A stretch of 64,000 nt of DNA from Streptomyces spiralis (GCF_014654675.1 NZ_BNBC01000006.1:218638-282637); one strand, 5' to 3'; counted from the stretch's first letter, positions 26,388 through 37,492 are shown. Notes: generated by a model not told the origin, from the letters alone. Translations and numbers: made by a program.

Positions 26388-26700
26388 CCCGACCGCCCCT
26401 CCCCGTCCGGACCTCGTCCGGACCCCGTCCGGTTCACGTCGACGAGCCAGACCGTACAGCCGGGCCCACCGCGGGTGACACCGGGACGGCCTCCTCCTGG
26501 GGCGGCCATAACGCCGCGCAGGGGGTCCGGCCGGTATCTCCACGGCCGTCACCAGCGTGATTACAGTCGACCAGGATCACAGCACTCCCCGCGCTCACAG
26601 CGCTCACAGCGATCACACCGGGAATCAACGTCACACCGTCATGCACGTCCCGTCCTTCTTCCCCCGTTCTTCCCCCGTTCGAGGAGACCGAGGAACCGCC
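26388..26700. other. Intergenic region between divergent DUF2252 and dioxygenase genes
   Basis: Within these 313 bp I see no supported gene. There are short direct repeats (GCGCTCACAGC-like units near 26594-26612 and TTCTTCCCCCG twice at about 26656-26676). Both promoters must lie here but no confident -35/-10 pair is visible. Confidence 0.6.
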
Positions 26701-27621
26701 ATGACACCCACTCCACCCGACCACCCCGGTCCCGTCCCCAGCCCAGGCCCCGGGTCCGGGCCCGGCTCCCCCACCGGCCCGGCCCCCGGCCCAGGCCCCG
26801 GATCAGTCCCCGGCTCCGGCCGTCCGATCAGCCGCAAGAGCCTGCTCAAGGCGGCCGTCGCCGCCGGCGCCGCCCTTCCGCTGCTCACCGGCACCGTGGC
26901 GCTCGCCCGGGACTCCGCAGGCCGGGGACGGTCCCTTCCGCCCACGCCCACCTGCGACGACGGCGACAGCCCCACCCACGACCAGATCAAGGGCCCCTAC
27001 TTCAAGCCGGACTCCCCGCTGCGCACCGATCTGGTGACGCCGGGCACCACGGGCACCCCGCTCACCGTCAGCGGCTACGTCTTCGGGCGCGACTGCGTCC
27101 CGCTGCCGGGGGTGCTCCTCGACTTCTGGCAGGCCGACGACGCCGGCGCCTACGACATGGCCGGGTACACCCTGCGAGGTCACCAGGTCACGGACTCCAC
27201 CGGGGCGTACTCGCTGAGCACGATCGTGCCGGGCCTCTACCCGGGCCGGACCCGGCACATCCACGTCAAGGCCCAGGCCCCCGGGCAGCCGGTGCTGACC
27301 ACCCAGCTGTACTTCCCCGGCGAGCCGCGCAACGCCACCGACACCCTCTTCGACGCGACGCTGCTGATGAACGTCCGCGGGGCTGGCGGCGGCAAGGAGG
27401 GCACCTTCGACTTCGTCCTGGACGTCGAGGGCACGCCCGGCCCGGGCGACCCGACGGACCCGCCCACCGATCCGCCCGGCGGCACCTGGGCACCCGGCCA
27501 CGCCTACGGCCCGGGCGACCGGGTGACCTACGGCGGAGTCGCCTACCGATGTGTCCAGGCCCACACGTCCATGACCGGCTGGGAGCCGCCCAGTGTCCCC
27601 GCCCTGTGGGCCCGCGAATGA
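26701..27621 (+). CDS. Exported intradiol ring-cleavage dioxygenase-like protein with C-terminal carbohydrate-binding module
   Basis: A 306-residue protein. A Pro/Gly-rich leader (1-40) precedes a Tat-like signal (about 41-66, SRKSLLKAAVAAGAALPLLTG). The catalytic domain (about 88-245) has the intradiol dioxygenase fold, with candidate iron ligands Tyr in GLYPG and two His in RHIHVKA, plus VLLDFWQADDAGAYD. Residues 262-306 (GTWAPGHAYGPGDRVTYGG, W at 298 region) look like a chitinase-type CBM5/12 module. A secreted non-heme iron enzyme acting on catechols bound to polysaccharide is plausible. ATG 26701 follows GAGGAGACCGAGG. Confidence 0.85.
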   Translation: MTPTPPDHPGPVPSPGPGSGPGSPTGPAPGPGPGSVPGSGRPISRKSLLKAAVAAGAALPLLTGTVALARDSAGRGRSLPPTPTCDDGDSPTHDQIKGPYFKPDSPLRTDLVTPGTTGTPLTVSGYVFGRDCVPLPGVLLDFWQADDAGAYDMAGYTLRGHQVTDSTGAYSLSTIVPGLYPGRTRHIHVKAQAPGQPVLTTQLYFPGEPRNATDTLFDATLLMNVRGAGGGKEGTFDFVLDVEGTPGPGDPTDPPTDPPGGTWAPGHAYGPGDRVTYGGVAYRCVQAHTSMTGWEPPSVPALWARE

Positions 27622-27724
27622 CCTTCGCCGCCTGAGACCTTCCTCACAGGTGAAACAGGTGAACAGGCGAACAGGAAGCGTGCCCGGGCAACGCCAAAGC
27701 CTGCCCCGCTTGTCCGGGCAACGC

Positions 27725-27759
27725 GAAAGCCCCGCAGGTCCGAGACCTGCGGGGCTTTC
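27725..27759. terminator. Strong bidirectional terminator
   Basis: Perfect 16-bp arms (GAAAGCCCCGCAGGTC / GACCTGCGGGGCTTTC) surround a 3-nt loop. It serves both the dioxygenase gene and the converging tRNA-Leu gene. The left arm is preceded by a diverged direct copy of CCGGGCAACGC-AAAGCC at about 27685-27703. Confidence 0.9.
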
Positions 27760-27764
27760 AGCCG

Positions 27765-27848
27765 TGCGCGAGGGGGGAGTTGAACCCCCACGCCCTTGCG
27801 GGCACTGGAACCTGAATCCAGCGCGTCTGCCTATTCCGCCACCCGCGC
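27765..27848 (-). tRNA. tRNA-Leu (CAG)
   Basis: On the minus strand the 84-nt sequence folds into a class II tRNA. The acceptor is GCGCGGG/CTCGCGC with one G-U pair, the anticodon stem-loop CTGGA-TTCAGGT-TCCAG gives anticodon CAG, there is a long variable arm, and the T arm contains GGTTCAACT. Discriminator base A; CCA is not encoded. Confidence 0.95.
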
Positions 27849-28431
27849 ATTGGGTGTGTCTTCCGGCTCCGTTCCCTTCGTTTCGGGCCCGGCGCCTTCC
27901 GACACCCAGAACATTAGCACGTCGTCCGGGGTGGGTTCACATCCCTTTCCCCGGGGCAGGCGCACCCACAAGCGCCAGCACCGACGGCCTCCGGCCGTCC
28001 CGCCCGGCCTCTCCCGAAGCCCGCCCGCGACGTCCCCCGATGTCCCCCGAACTCCCCCCGATGTCCTCCGCGACGCCCCCTCCCGGAAGTCCCCGCCCCC
28101 CGGATGCCCCCGCTCCGTATCAACCTGTGCCTGTTCACGTATCAACCTCGTACCGGTCCCGCCCGTCTCCCCAGGAGCCGGACAGGCCGCACCCTCGGGT
28201 GCGGGACACTGGTCTACGGCCGCCTCTACGATCCTGGGCAGACGTACACAGCGACGTACAAGGAGTGTCGACAACCGTCGACGGGGCCGACAGGGGGAAC
28301 CAGCCGATTTACCGGCGCGTGGATACGATCAGTAAGCAGTACCAGGTAAGCAGTACGCATCAGCACGACCGCAAGACCCACAAGCACGACGGCAAGACCC
28401 GCAGCGACGGCCACGACGGAGGAGGTGCCCC
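27849..28431. other. 583-bp region without a supported gene
   Basis: The region lies between the tRNA-Leu 5' end and fhaA. Open frames here have no recognisable domain and show repetitive Pro/Arg/Ser composition. It must hold the tRNA-Leu promoter (leftward) and the fha operon promoter (rightward). TACGAT at 28324-28329 is a possible -10 without a good -35. Confidence 0.6.
28332..28356 (+). repeat. 11-bp direct repeat upstream of fhaA
   Basis: GTAAGCAGTAC occurs at 28332-28342 and again at 28346-28356, 14 bp apart. It starts a few bases downstream of a TACGAT -10-like hexamer and about 90 bp before the fhaA start. It may be a regulator site or part of the leader. Confidence 0.6.
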
Positions 28432-29289
28432 ATGGGAGTCCTGAAGAAGTTCGAGCAGCGTCTCGAAGGTCTGGTCAACGGCACCTTCGCCAAGGTCTTC
28501 AAGTCCGAGGTCCAGCCCGTGGAGATCGCGGGCGCGCTCCAGCGCGAGTGCGACAACAACGCGACCATCTGGAACCGCGACCGCACGGTCGTCCCCAACG
28601 ACTTCATCGTGGAGCTCAGCGCGCCCGACTACGAGCGCCTGAGCCCCTACTCCGGCCAGCTCGGCGACGAGCTCGCCGGCATGGTGCGCGACTACGCGAA
28701 GCAGCAGCGCTACACCTTCATGGGACCGATCAAGGTCCACCTGGAGAAGGCGGACGACCTGGACACCGGCCTGTACCGGGTGCGCAGCCGTACGCTCGCC
28801 TCCTCCAGCAGCCAGCAGGCCCCGCAGAGCCCGCAGGGCCCCTCGCCGGCCGCGCCCGGCCGCCCCGGCGCCCAGGGCGGGTACGGCTACCCGCCCGCCG
28901 CCGCGCCCCCCATGCCCGCCGCCCCGCCGCCCGGCGCACGCCCCGGCGGGTACGGCTACCCGCAGCCCGCCGCTCAGCGGCCCCCGCAGGGCCCGTCGGC
29001 CGGCGGACGCACCCGCTACTGGATCGAGATCAACGGCAACCGCCACCAGATCTCCCGCCCGACGCTGGTGCTGGGCCGCAGCACCGACGCCGACGTGCGG
29101 ATCGACGACCCCGGCGTCTCGCGCCGGCACTGCGAGATCCGGACCGGAACGCCCTCGACGATCCAGGATCTCGGGTCCACCAACGGCATCGTGGTGGACG
29201 GGCAGCACACCACCCGCGCTACGCTCCGCGACGGCTCGCGGATCGTCGTGGGCAGCACCACCGTTATCTATAGGCAAGCCGAAGGGTGA
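28432..29289 (+). CDS. fhaA: FhaA: DUF3662 and FHA domain protein
   Basis: A 285-residue cytosolic adaptor. Residues 1-115 are the DUF3662 domain (MGVLKKFEQRLEGLVNGTFAKV). Residues 120-190 are a Pro/Gly/Tyr/Gln-rich linker, and 200-282 an FHA phosphothreonine-binding domain with LVLGRSTDADVRIDDPGVSRRHCEI and DLGSTNGIVVDG. In mycobacteria FhaA binds the phosphorylated pseudokinase MviN/MurJ and is a PknB substrate, tying lipid II flux to kinase signalling. GGAGGAGG before ATG 28432. First gene of the fhaA-fhaB-pstP-SEDS-pbpA-pknB cluster. Confidence 0.95.
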   Translation: MGVLKKFEQRLEGLVNGTFAKVFKSEVQPVEIAGALQRECDNNATIWNRDRTVVPNDFIVELSAPDYERLSPYSGQLGDELAGMVRDYAKQQRYTFMGPIKVHLEKADDLDTGLYRVRSRTLASSSSQQAPQSPQGPSPAAPGRPGAQGGYGYPPAAAPPMPAAPPPGARPGGYGYPQPAAQRPPQGPSAGGRTRYWIEINGNRHQISRPTLVLGRSTDADVRIDDPGVSRRHCEIRTGTPSTIQDLGSTNGIVVDGQHTTRATLRDGSRIVVGSTTVIYRQAEG

Positions 29290-29299
29290 ACCGGGGGCA

Positions 29300-29812
29300 A
29301 TGTCAGAGCTGACCCTCACGGTCATGCGGCTGGGTTTCCTGGCCGTACTGTGGCTGTTCGTGATCGTGGCCGTGCAGGTCATCCGCAGCGACCTGTTCGG
29401 TACGCGCGTCACCCAGCGGGGGGCCCGCCGGGACGCCGGCCGACCGCAGCAGGCCGCACGACAGGCCGCGCCCCCGCAGCAGCGCGGTCAGCAGGGCGGC
29501 GGCCGGCAACGCCGCAACGCCCCCACCAAGCTCGTGGTGACCGAGGGCACCCTCACCGGCACCACCGTCGCGCTGCAGGGCCAGACCATCACGCTGGGCC
29601 GCGCGCACGACTCCACGATCGTGCTGGACGACGACTACGCCTCCAGCAGGCATGCCAGGATCTACCCGGACCGCGACGGCCAGTGGATCGTCGAGGACCT
29701 CGGATCCACCAACGGCACGTACCTGGACCGGTCCCGGCTGACGACCCCCACGCCGATCCCGCTGGGCGCGCCGATCCGCATCGGCAAGACCGTCATCGAG
29801 CTGCGGAAGTAG
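29300..29812 (+). CDS. fhaB: FhaB: membrane-tethered FHA protein
   Basis: A 170-residue protein. An N-terminal membrane helix (about 8-26, MRLGFLAVLWLFVIVAVQVI) and a basic Gln/Arg-rich linker (35-72) precede an FHA domain (about 80-168) with ITLGRAHDSTIVLDDDYASSRHARI and DLGSTNGTYLD. In mycobacteria FhaB (FipA) interacts with FtsZ and FtsQ under PknA control. It lies 10 bp after fhaA and is transcribed with it. GGGGGCA before ATG 29300. Confidence 0.93.
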   Translation: MSELTLTVMRLGFLAVLWLFVIVAVQVIRSDLFGTRVTQRGARRDAGRPQQAARQAAPPQQRGQQGGGRQRRNAPTKLVVTEGTLTGTTVALQGQTITLGRAHDSTIVLDDDYASSRHARIYPDRDGQWIVEDLGSTNGTYLDRSRLTTPTPIPLGAPIRIGKTVIELRK

Positions 29813-29904
29813 TGCTACGTCATGAATGAGCGCGAGCGGAGCGAGCACGCCGCGGCGGCCGGCACCCCGGGCCCCGGCGCGCTCCCGACCGGAGGGTGGG
29901 CAGT

Positions 29905-31536
29905 GTGGCTCGACACGATCGGCTGTACCCGGAGCCGACGGGCGAGGTGCGCATGAGTCTGTCACTGCGCTTCGCCGCCGGATCGCACAAAGGCATGATC
30001 CGCGAGGGCAACGAGGACTCCGGCTACGCCGGTCCGCGACTGCTCGCGATCGCCGACGGCATGGGCGGCCAGGCCGCCGGCGAGGTCGCCTCCTCCGAGG
30101 TGATCTCCACCATCGTCGCCCTCGACGACGACATCCCCGGCTCCGACATCCTCACCTCGCTCGGCGCGGCCGTGCAGCGCGCCAACGACCAGCTGCGTGC
30201 CATGGTCGAGGAGGACCCCCAGCTGGAGGGCATGGGGACGACGCTGACCGCACTGCTGTGGACCGGGCAGCGGCTCGGCCTCGTGCACGTCGGCGACTCG
30301 CGCGCCTACCTCCTGCGCGACGGCGTCCTGACCCAGATCACCCAGGACCACACCTGGGTGCAGCGCCTGGTCGACGAGGGACGCATCACCGAGGAGGAGG
30401 CCACCACCCACCCGCAGCGCGCCCTCCTGATGCGCGCCCTCGGCAGCGGCGAGCACGTCGAGCCGGACCTGTCCATCCGCGAGGTGCGCGCCGGCGACCG
30501 CTATCTGATCTGCTCCGACGGCCTGTCCGGCGTGGTCTCCCACCAGACGATGGAGGAGACCCTCGCCAGCTACCAGGGCCCGCAGGAGACCGTGCAGGAG
30601 CTGATCCAGCTCGCGCTGCGCGGCGGCGGCCCCGACAACATCACCGTCATCGTCGCCGACGTCCTCGACCTGGACACCGGGGACACCCTCGCCGGGCAGC
30701 TGTCCGACACCCCGGTCGTGGTCGGCGCGGTCGCCGAGAACCAGCACCACCTGCACGACAACGGCATCATGCAGACCCCGGCCGGCCGTGCCTCGGGCCT
30801 GGGGCGCCAGGTGCCCGGCCAGGGCGGCGGGGGCGGCGAGTTCGGCCCGCCCGGCTCCGGCGACACCACCGGCTTCATCCCCACGGGCGGCTTCGCCGGC
30901 TACGGCGACGACGACTTCGTCAAGCCGCGCAGGGGCCGCGGGTGGCTGAAGGGCTCCCTGTACAGCGTGCTCGCGCTCGCCGTCATCGGCGGCGGCCTGT
31001 ACGGCGGCTACCGCTGGACGCAGACCCAGTACTTCGTCGGCGCCAACGACGAGCACGTCGCCCTCTACCGGGGCATCAGCCAGGACCTGGCCTGGGTGAA
31101 GCTGTCCAAGGTGGAGACCGACCACCCCGAGATCGAACTCAAGTACCTGCCGCCGTACCAGCAGAAGCAGGTCAAGGCGACGATCACCGAGGGTGGTCTG
31201 CAGGACGCCCAGAAGAAGATCGACGAGCTGTCGGTGCAGGCCTCCGCGTGCCGCAAGGAGTCCGAGCGCCGCGCCGCGGAGTCCCAGAACAACGCCAAGG
31301 AGCCCCAGGGCAGGACCGGAAGCACCACCGGCACCTCGGCCACTGGCACCACCAGCACCGGCGGCACCACGGGAACCACCCCCGCCTCCTTCACGTCCAA
31401 GGCGACACCGACGCCGAATCCATCGACGTCCAAGTCACCGTCTCCGTCCAAGTCCGCGACCGCGCCCACTTCCAACCCCGGCCCCACTCTCTCGGAGGAA
31501 GAGCAGAAGGTCGTCTCGCAGTGCGGTAAGCAGTAG
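29905..31536 (+). CDS. pstP: PP2C-type Ser/Thr phosphatase PstP
   Basis: A 543-residue membrane phosphatase. The N-terminal PPM/PP2C catalytic domain (about 20-255) has the Mn-binding motifs EGNEDS, ADGMGG, GDSRAYLLRDG, SDGLSG and GGGPDNITVIV. A Gly-rich cytoplasmic linker is followed by a membrane helix (about 350-370) and an extracellular part ending in a Ser/Thr/Pro-rich tail. It reverses PknB phosphorylation. Start: GTG 29905 has GGAGG 9 bp upstream; ATG 29953 (MSLSLRF), where the domain begins, is a good alternative with a too-close ribosome-binding site. Confidence 0.93.
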   Translation: MARHDRLYPEPTGEVRMSLSLRFAAGSHKGMIREGNEDSGYAGPRLLAIADGMGGQAAGEVASSEVISTIVALDDDIPGSDILTSLGAAVQRANDQLRAMVEEDPQLEGMGTTLTALLWTGQRLGLVHVGDSRAYLLRDGVLTQITQDHTWVQRLVDEGRITEEEATTHPQRALLMRALGSGEHVEPDLSIREVRAGDRYLICSDGLSGVVSHQTMEETLASYQGPQETVQELIQLALRGGGPDNITVIVADVLDLDTGDTLAGQLSDTPVVVGAVAENQHHLHDNGIMQTPAGRASGLGRQVPGQGGGGGEFGPPGSGDTTGFIPTGGFAGYGDDDFVKPRRGRGWLKGSLYSVLALAVIGGGLYGGYRWTQTQYFVGANDEHVALYRGISQDLAWVKLSKVETDHPEIELKYLPPYQQKQVKATITEGGLQDAQKKIDELSVQASACRKESERRAAESQNNAKEPQGRTGSTTGTSATGTTSTGGTTGTTPASFTSKATPTPNPSTSKSPSPSKSATAPTSNPGPTLSEEEQKVVSQCGKQ

Positions 31537-31563
31537 GCAAGCCGTGAGAGGCCCTGTCACACG

Positions 31564-33003
31564 ATGAGCAGTACTACCAACTCGCCGACGCATCACACGT
31601 CCACGATCGGCGCCATCGGCGCGCCGAGCCGGCGCAACACCGAGCTCGCCCTGCTGATCTTCGCGGTCGTCATCCCGGTCTTCGCCTACGCCAACGTGGG
31701 CCTGGCCATCGACAACCGGGTGCCCTCCGGCCTGCTGAGCTACGGCCTGGGCCTCGGCCTGCTGGCCGGCGTCGCCCATCTCGTCGTACGCAAGTTCGCG
31801 CCCTACGCGGACCCGCTGCTGCTCCCGCTGGCCACCCTGCTCAACGGGCTCGGCCTGGTCGTCATCTGGCGGCTGGACCAGTCCAAGCTGCTGCAGGCCA
31901 TCGGTCAGGCCGGCGACAAGGCGCCCAACCAGCTGATGTACACGGCGATGGGCATCGCGCTGTTCGTCGTGGCGCTGATCTTCCTCAAGGACCACCGCGT
32001 CCTTCAGCGCTACACCTACATCTCCATGGTCACCGCGCTGGTCCTGCTGCTGCTCCCGCTCGTCCCCGGCCTCGGCCTGCCCGTCTACGGCGCCAAGATC
32101 TGGATCCACGTCGGCAGCTTCTCCATCCAGCCCGGTGAGTTCGCGAAGATCGTCCTCGCGGTCTTCTTCGCCGGCTACCTGATGGTCAAGCGGGACGCGC
32201 TCGCCCTGGCCAGCCGCCGCTTCATGGGCCTGTACCTGCCGCGCGGCCGCGACCTCGGCCCGATCCTGGTCGTCTGGGTCATCTCGATCCTCATCCTGGT
32301 CTTCGAGACCGACCTCGGCACCTCCCTGCTGTTCTTCGGCATGTTCGTGATCATGCTGTACGTCGCCACCGAACGGACCAGCTGGATCGTCTTCGGTCTG
32401 CTGATGTCCGCGGCCGGCGCCGTCGGCGTGGCCAGCTTCGAGCCGCACGTGCACCAGCGCGTCCAGGCCTGGCTGAACCCGATGAACGAGTACAAGCTGA
32501 GCCGGTCGGGCGCGCCCGGTGTGCACTCCGAGCAGCTCCAGCAGGCCCTGTGGGCGTTCGGCTCCGGCGGCACCCTCGGCTCCGGCCTCGGCCAGGGCCA
32601 CTCCGACCTCATCCGGTTCGCCGCCAACTCCGACTTCATCCTCGCCACCTTCGGCGAGGAGCTGGGCCTGGCCGGCCTCATGGCGATCCTGCTGATCTAC
32701 GGCCTGATCGTGGAGCGCGGCGTGCGCACGGCGCTGGCCGCCCGCGACCCGTTCGGCAAGCTCCTCGCCATCGGCCTGTCCGGCGCCTTCGCCCTCCAGG
32801 TCTTCGTGGTCTCCGGCGGTGTGATGGGCCTCATCCCGCTGACCGGTATGACGATGCCGTTCCTGGCGTACGGCGGTTCCTCCGTCATCGCCAACTGGGC
32901 TCTCATCGGTGTACTGATCCGGATCAGCGACACCGCCCGCCGGCCGGCGCCCGCCCCCGCCTCCAACCCCGACGCCGAGATGACCCAGGTGGTCCGCCCG
33001 TGA
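31564..33003 (+). CDS. SEDS-family peptidoglycan polymerase (FtsW/RodA/SpoVE)
   Basis: A 479-residue polytopic protein with about ten membrane helices and SEDS signatures: IQPGEFAKIVLAVFFAGYL, SGAPGVHSEQLQQALWAFGSGG (in parts), GEELGLAGL and LTGMTMPFLAYGGSSVIANW. SEDS proteins polymerise lipid II together with a class B PBP. The partner is the pbpA gene immediately downstream, overlapping by GTGA. The order matches the rodA-pbpA pair of mycobacteria, though whether it serves elongation, septation or sporulation here is not visible. ATG 31564. Confidence 0.94.
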   Translation: MSSTTNSPTHHTSTIGAIGAPSRRNTELALLIFAVVIPVFAYANVGLAIDNRVPSGLLSYGLGLGLLAGVAHLVVRKFAPYADPLLLPLATLLNGLGLVVIWRLDQSKLLQAIGQAGDKAPNQLMYTAMGIALFVVALIFLKDHRVLQRYTYISMVTALVLLLLPLVPGLGLPVYGAKIWIHVGSFSIQPGEFAKIVLAVFFAGYLMVKRDALALASRRFMGLYLPRGRDLGPILVVWVISILILVFETDLGTSLLFFGMFVIMLYVATERTSWIVFGLLMSAAGAVGVASFEPHVHQRVQAWLNPMNEYKLSRSGAPGVHSEQLQQALWAFGSGGTLGSGLGQGHSDLIRFAANSDFILATFGEELGLAGLMAILLIYGLIVERGVRTALAARDPFGKLLAIGLSGAFALQVFVVSGGVMGLIPLTGMTMPFLAYGGSSVIANWALIGVLIRISDTARRPAPAPASNPDAEMTQVVRP

Positions 33004-34484
33004 ACAAGCCCCTGCGCCGGATCGCGATCTTCTGCGGCCTCCTCGTCCTCACGCTGCTCATCCGCGACAACTGGCTCCAGTACGTCAAGGCCGACGGCCT
33101 GAAGAACGACGAGAACAACCGCCGCGTCACCATCGCCCGCTACTCCACCCCGCGCGGCGACATCATCGTCGGCGGCTCCCCGATCACCGGGTCGACCGAG
33201 ACCAAGAGCAACGGGCTCAACGACCTGAAGTACAAGCGCACGTACAAGAACGGCCCCATGTGGGCACCCGTCACCGGCTACGCCTCGCAGTCCTTCGGCG
33301 CCACGCAGCTGGAGAGCATCGACGACGGCATCCTCACCGGCAACGACGACCGGCTGTTCTTCCGCAACACCCTGGACATGATCACGGGCAAGCCGAAGCA
33401 GGGCGGCAACGTGGTCACCACGCTGAACGCGGCCGCGCAGAAGGCGGCGTACAACGGTCTCAAGGGCCACGGCAAGGGCGCCGTCGTCGCCCTGGAGCCG
33501 TCCACCGGCAAGATCCTGGCGCTGGCCTCCTACCCGTCGTACGACCCTTCGTCGTTCGCCGGCACCTCCTCGGCGGACGGCAAGGCCTGGAACAAGCTCC
33601 TGAAGAAGAACGACCCCAACGACCCGACGCTGAACCGGGCGCTGCGCGAGACCTACCCGCCCGGCTCCACCTTCAAGGTGGTCACCGCGGCCGCCGCGCT
33701 GGAGAACGGGCTGTACACGTCGGCCGACGACAACACCGACTCGCCGGACCCGTGGACCATGCCGGGCACCACCACCCCGCTGCCCAACGAGGGCCACATC
33801 CCCTGCAAGAACGCCACCATGCGCGTCGCCCTGCGGTACTCCTGCAACACCGTCTTCGGCAAGATCGGCGCCACCCTCGGCAACGACAAGATGCTCGACG
33901 AGGCGGAGAAGTTCGGCTTCAACAAGGAGCAGTTCACCCCGGTCCGTTCCAACGCCTCGGTGTTCTCCGACGACATGAACCCCTCGCAGACCGCGCTGTC
34001 CTCGATCGGCCAGTACAACACCGCCGCGACCCCTCTCCAGATGGCCATGGTCGCCTCCGCGGTCGCCAACGACGGCAAGCTGATGAAGCCGTACATGGTC
34101 GACAAGCTCCAGTCGCCGACCCTCGACACCCTGGAGCAGACCCAGCCGGAGGAGCTGAGCCGGCCGCTGTCCTCGAAGAACGCCCAGATCCTGCAGTCGA
34201 TGATGGAGACGGTCGTCAAGGAGGGCACGGGCCAGAACGCCCAGCTCGGCAACGGCGTCACCGTGGGCGGCAAGACCGGTACGGCCCAGCACGGCATCAA
34301 CAACGCCGGCAAGCCGTACGCCTGGTTCATCTCCTACGCCAAGACCAGCGACGGCAGCTCGCCGGTGGCCGTGGCCGTGGTGGTCGAGGACGACAGCGCC
34401 AACCGCGACGACATCTCCGGTGGCGGCCTCGCGGCGCCCATCGCGAAGAGCGTGATGGAGGCGGTCATCAACTCCAAGAAGTGA
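33000..34484 (+). CDS. pbpA: Class B penicillin-binding protein PbpA
   Basis: A 494-residue transpeptidase. A short N-terminal membrane helix (about 5-22, RIAIFCGLLVLTLLI) is followed by a small dimerisation region and a transpeptidase domain (about 155-490). The active-site serine is in GSTFK, the SxN motif is SCN (RYSCNTVFGK) and the third motif is KTGTAQ. It cross-links peptidoglycan made by the adjacent SEDS protein. GTG 33000 overlaps the SEDS stop. An extracytoplasmic partner regulated by the PASTA kinase encoded next. Confidence 0.95.
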   Translation: MNKPLRRIAIFCGLLVLTLLIRDNWLQYVKADGLKNDENNRRVTIARYSTPRGDIIVGGSPITGSTETKSNGLNDLKYKRTYKNGPMWAPVTGYASQSFGATQLESIDDGILTGNDDRLFFRNTLDMITGKPKQGGNVVTTLNAAAQKAAYNGLKGHGKGAVVALEPSTGKILALASYPSYDPSSFAGTSSADGKAWNKLLKKNDPNDPTLNRALRETYPPGSTFKVVTAAAALENGLYTSADDNTDSPDPWTMPGTTTPLPNEGHIPCKNATMRVALRYSCNTVFGKIGATLGNDKMLDEAEKFGFNKEQFTPVRSNASVFSDDMNPSQTALSSIGQYNTAATPLQMAMVASAVANDGKLMKPYMVDKLQSPTLDTLEQTQPEELSRPLSSKNAQILQSMMETVVKEGTGQNAQLGNGVTVGGKTGTAQHGINNAGKPYAWFISYAKTSDGSSPVAVAVVVEDDSANRDDISGGGLAAPIAKSVMEAVINSKK

Positions 34485-34653
34485 CCCTGCTCACGCCCCC
34501 TTCACATCGGTGCACGTTGACATACCGGTCCTGTATCGGGTTGCGGGCTTGGCCAGGTCACACAGAGCGAGCCGGGTACGGTAGGCCCGGACGGCAGCTC
34601 CGGCGGCACACGTGGTGCCGGTCGGGACCGACGGAGAGGGCTGGTAGGTAGCT

Positions 34654-36645
<1,992 letters not shown>

Positions 36646-36683
36646 CCGTCCCGCCGACGGGGCCCCGGCCCTGACCTGACCGA

Positions 36684-36723
36684 CGAAGCCCCGGCGCTCT
36701 CCCTCGAGAGCGCCGGGGCTTCG
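36684..36723. terminator. Bidirectional terminator between pknB and sortase
   Basis: Perfect 17-bp arms CGAAGCCCCGGCGCTCT (36684-36700) and its complement (36707-36723) enclose a 6-nt loop. It closes both the fha-pknB operon and the leftward sortase operon; the stop codon of the sortase lies 6 bp beyond. Confidence 0.9.
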
Positions 36724-36728
36724 GTCGT

Positions 36729-37478
36729 CTAGCGCAGTTCCTTCGGCGGCGTCCGCTTGCTGTCCACCTGCTGCACACGGACCAGTTCGCCCCAGACCAC
36801 GTACCGGTACCGGCTCGTGTACACCGGCGTACAGGTCGTCAGGGTGATGTAGTGGCCGGGCTTGGTCACGCCCGACTCCTTCGGGACCTGGGTGAGGACC
36901 TTGACGTTGAACTTCGAGGTCTCGGGCAGGATGTCGTAGACCTTGTAGACGTACCACTTGTCCCGGGTCTCGAAGACGATCGGGTCGCCCTTCTCGATCT
37001 TGTCGATGTTGTGGAACTTCGCGCCGTGGCCGTCCCGGTGGGCGGCGAGGGTGAAGTTGCCCGCCTTGCCGGTCATCGGCAGGGTCGCCTTGACCGGGTC
37101 GATGTAGTAGCCGGCCACGCCGTCGTTCAGGACGTCCGTCGACGTGCCCTTCTTCACCAGGACCTCGCCGTTGTTCATGGCCGGCACGTGCAGGAAGCCG
37201 ATGCCGTCCTTGGTGTCCAGCGCGCCGGGGCCGCCGGGCGCGGAGTGCGCCCACTCGTCGCGGATCCTGTGGCCCTGCCGGTCGGCCTTGCGGTCCGCTA
37301 TCACATTGGTCCACCACAGGGAGTAGACGACGAACAGGCCGAGCACCAGGCCGGCCGTGATGAGGAGTTCACCGAAGACGCTGACGGCCAGGGCCAGTCG
37401 GCCACCGCCCCGCCGGCGCGAGCGCGGCGCGGGGCCGTCGTCGGTGTGCTCTGCCGTGTCGTCCGTGGTCGCTGCCAC
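36729..37478 (-). CDS. srtE2: Class E sortase (SrtE2-like)
   Basis: A 249-residue membrane-anchored sortase. One N-terminal helix (about 28-50) is followed by the sortase barrel, with catalytic His in TLAAHRDGHG, Cys in TLTTCTPVYT and Arg in SRYRYVVWG. Class E sortases attach LAXTG proteins such as chaplins to peptidoglycan in Streptomyces, where two tandem copies lie next to pknB; the position here matches. Start ATG 37478. It follows the second sortase by 14 bp on the same strand. The assignment of E1 versus E2 rests on gene order only. Confidence 0.92.
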   Translation of the reverse strand: MAATTDDTAEHTDDGPAPRSRRRGGGRLALAVSVFGELLITAGLVLGLFVVYSLWWTNVIADRKADRQGHRIRDEWAHSAPGGPGALDTKDGIGFLHVPAMNNGEVLVKKGTSTDVLNDGVAGYYIDPVKATLPMTGKAGNFTLAAHRDGHGAKFHNIDKIEKGDPIVFETRDKWYVYKVYDILPETSKFNVKVLTQVPKESGVTKPGHYITLTTCTPVYTSRYRYVVWGELVRVQQVDSKRTPPKELR

Positions 37479-37492
37479 TGTTCATCCGCCCT

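Noticed and set aside
25005..27635. 876-residue frame across DUF2252 and the dioxygenase
   Set aside because: Antisense or out-of-frame to two well-supported genes, Arg/His/Pro-rich without recognisable domains.
27601..27670. Second parS near CAGGTGAAACAGGTG
   Set aside because: Not palindromic; lacks the GTTTCACGTGAAAC core. Only the 5613 copy is perfect.
27593..28444. Open frame over tRNA-Leu and the 583-bp gap
   Set aside because: Crosses the tRNA and terminator, no homology, repetitive Pro/Arg/Ser composition.
34517..34545. TTGACA upstream of pknB as a promoter
   Set aside because: No -10-like hexamer at 16-19 bp; left unlisted as a promoter.
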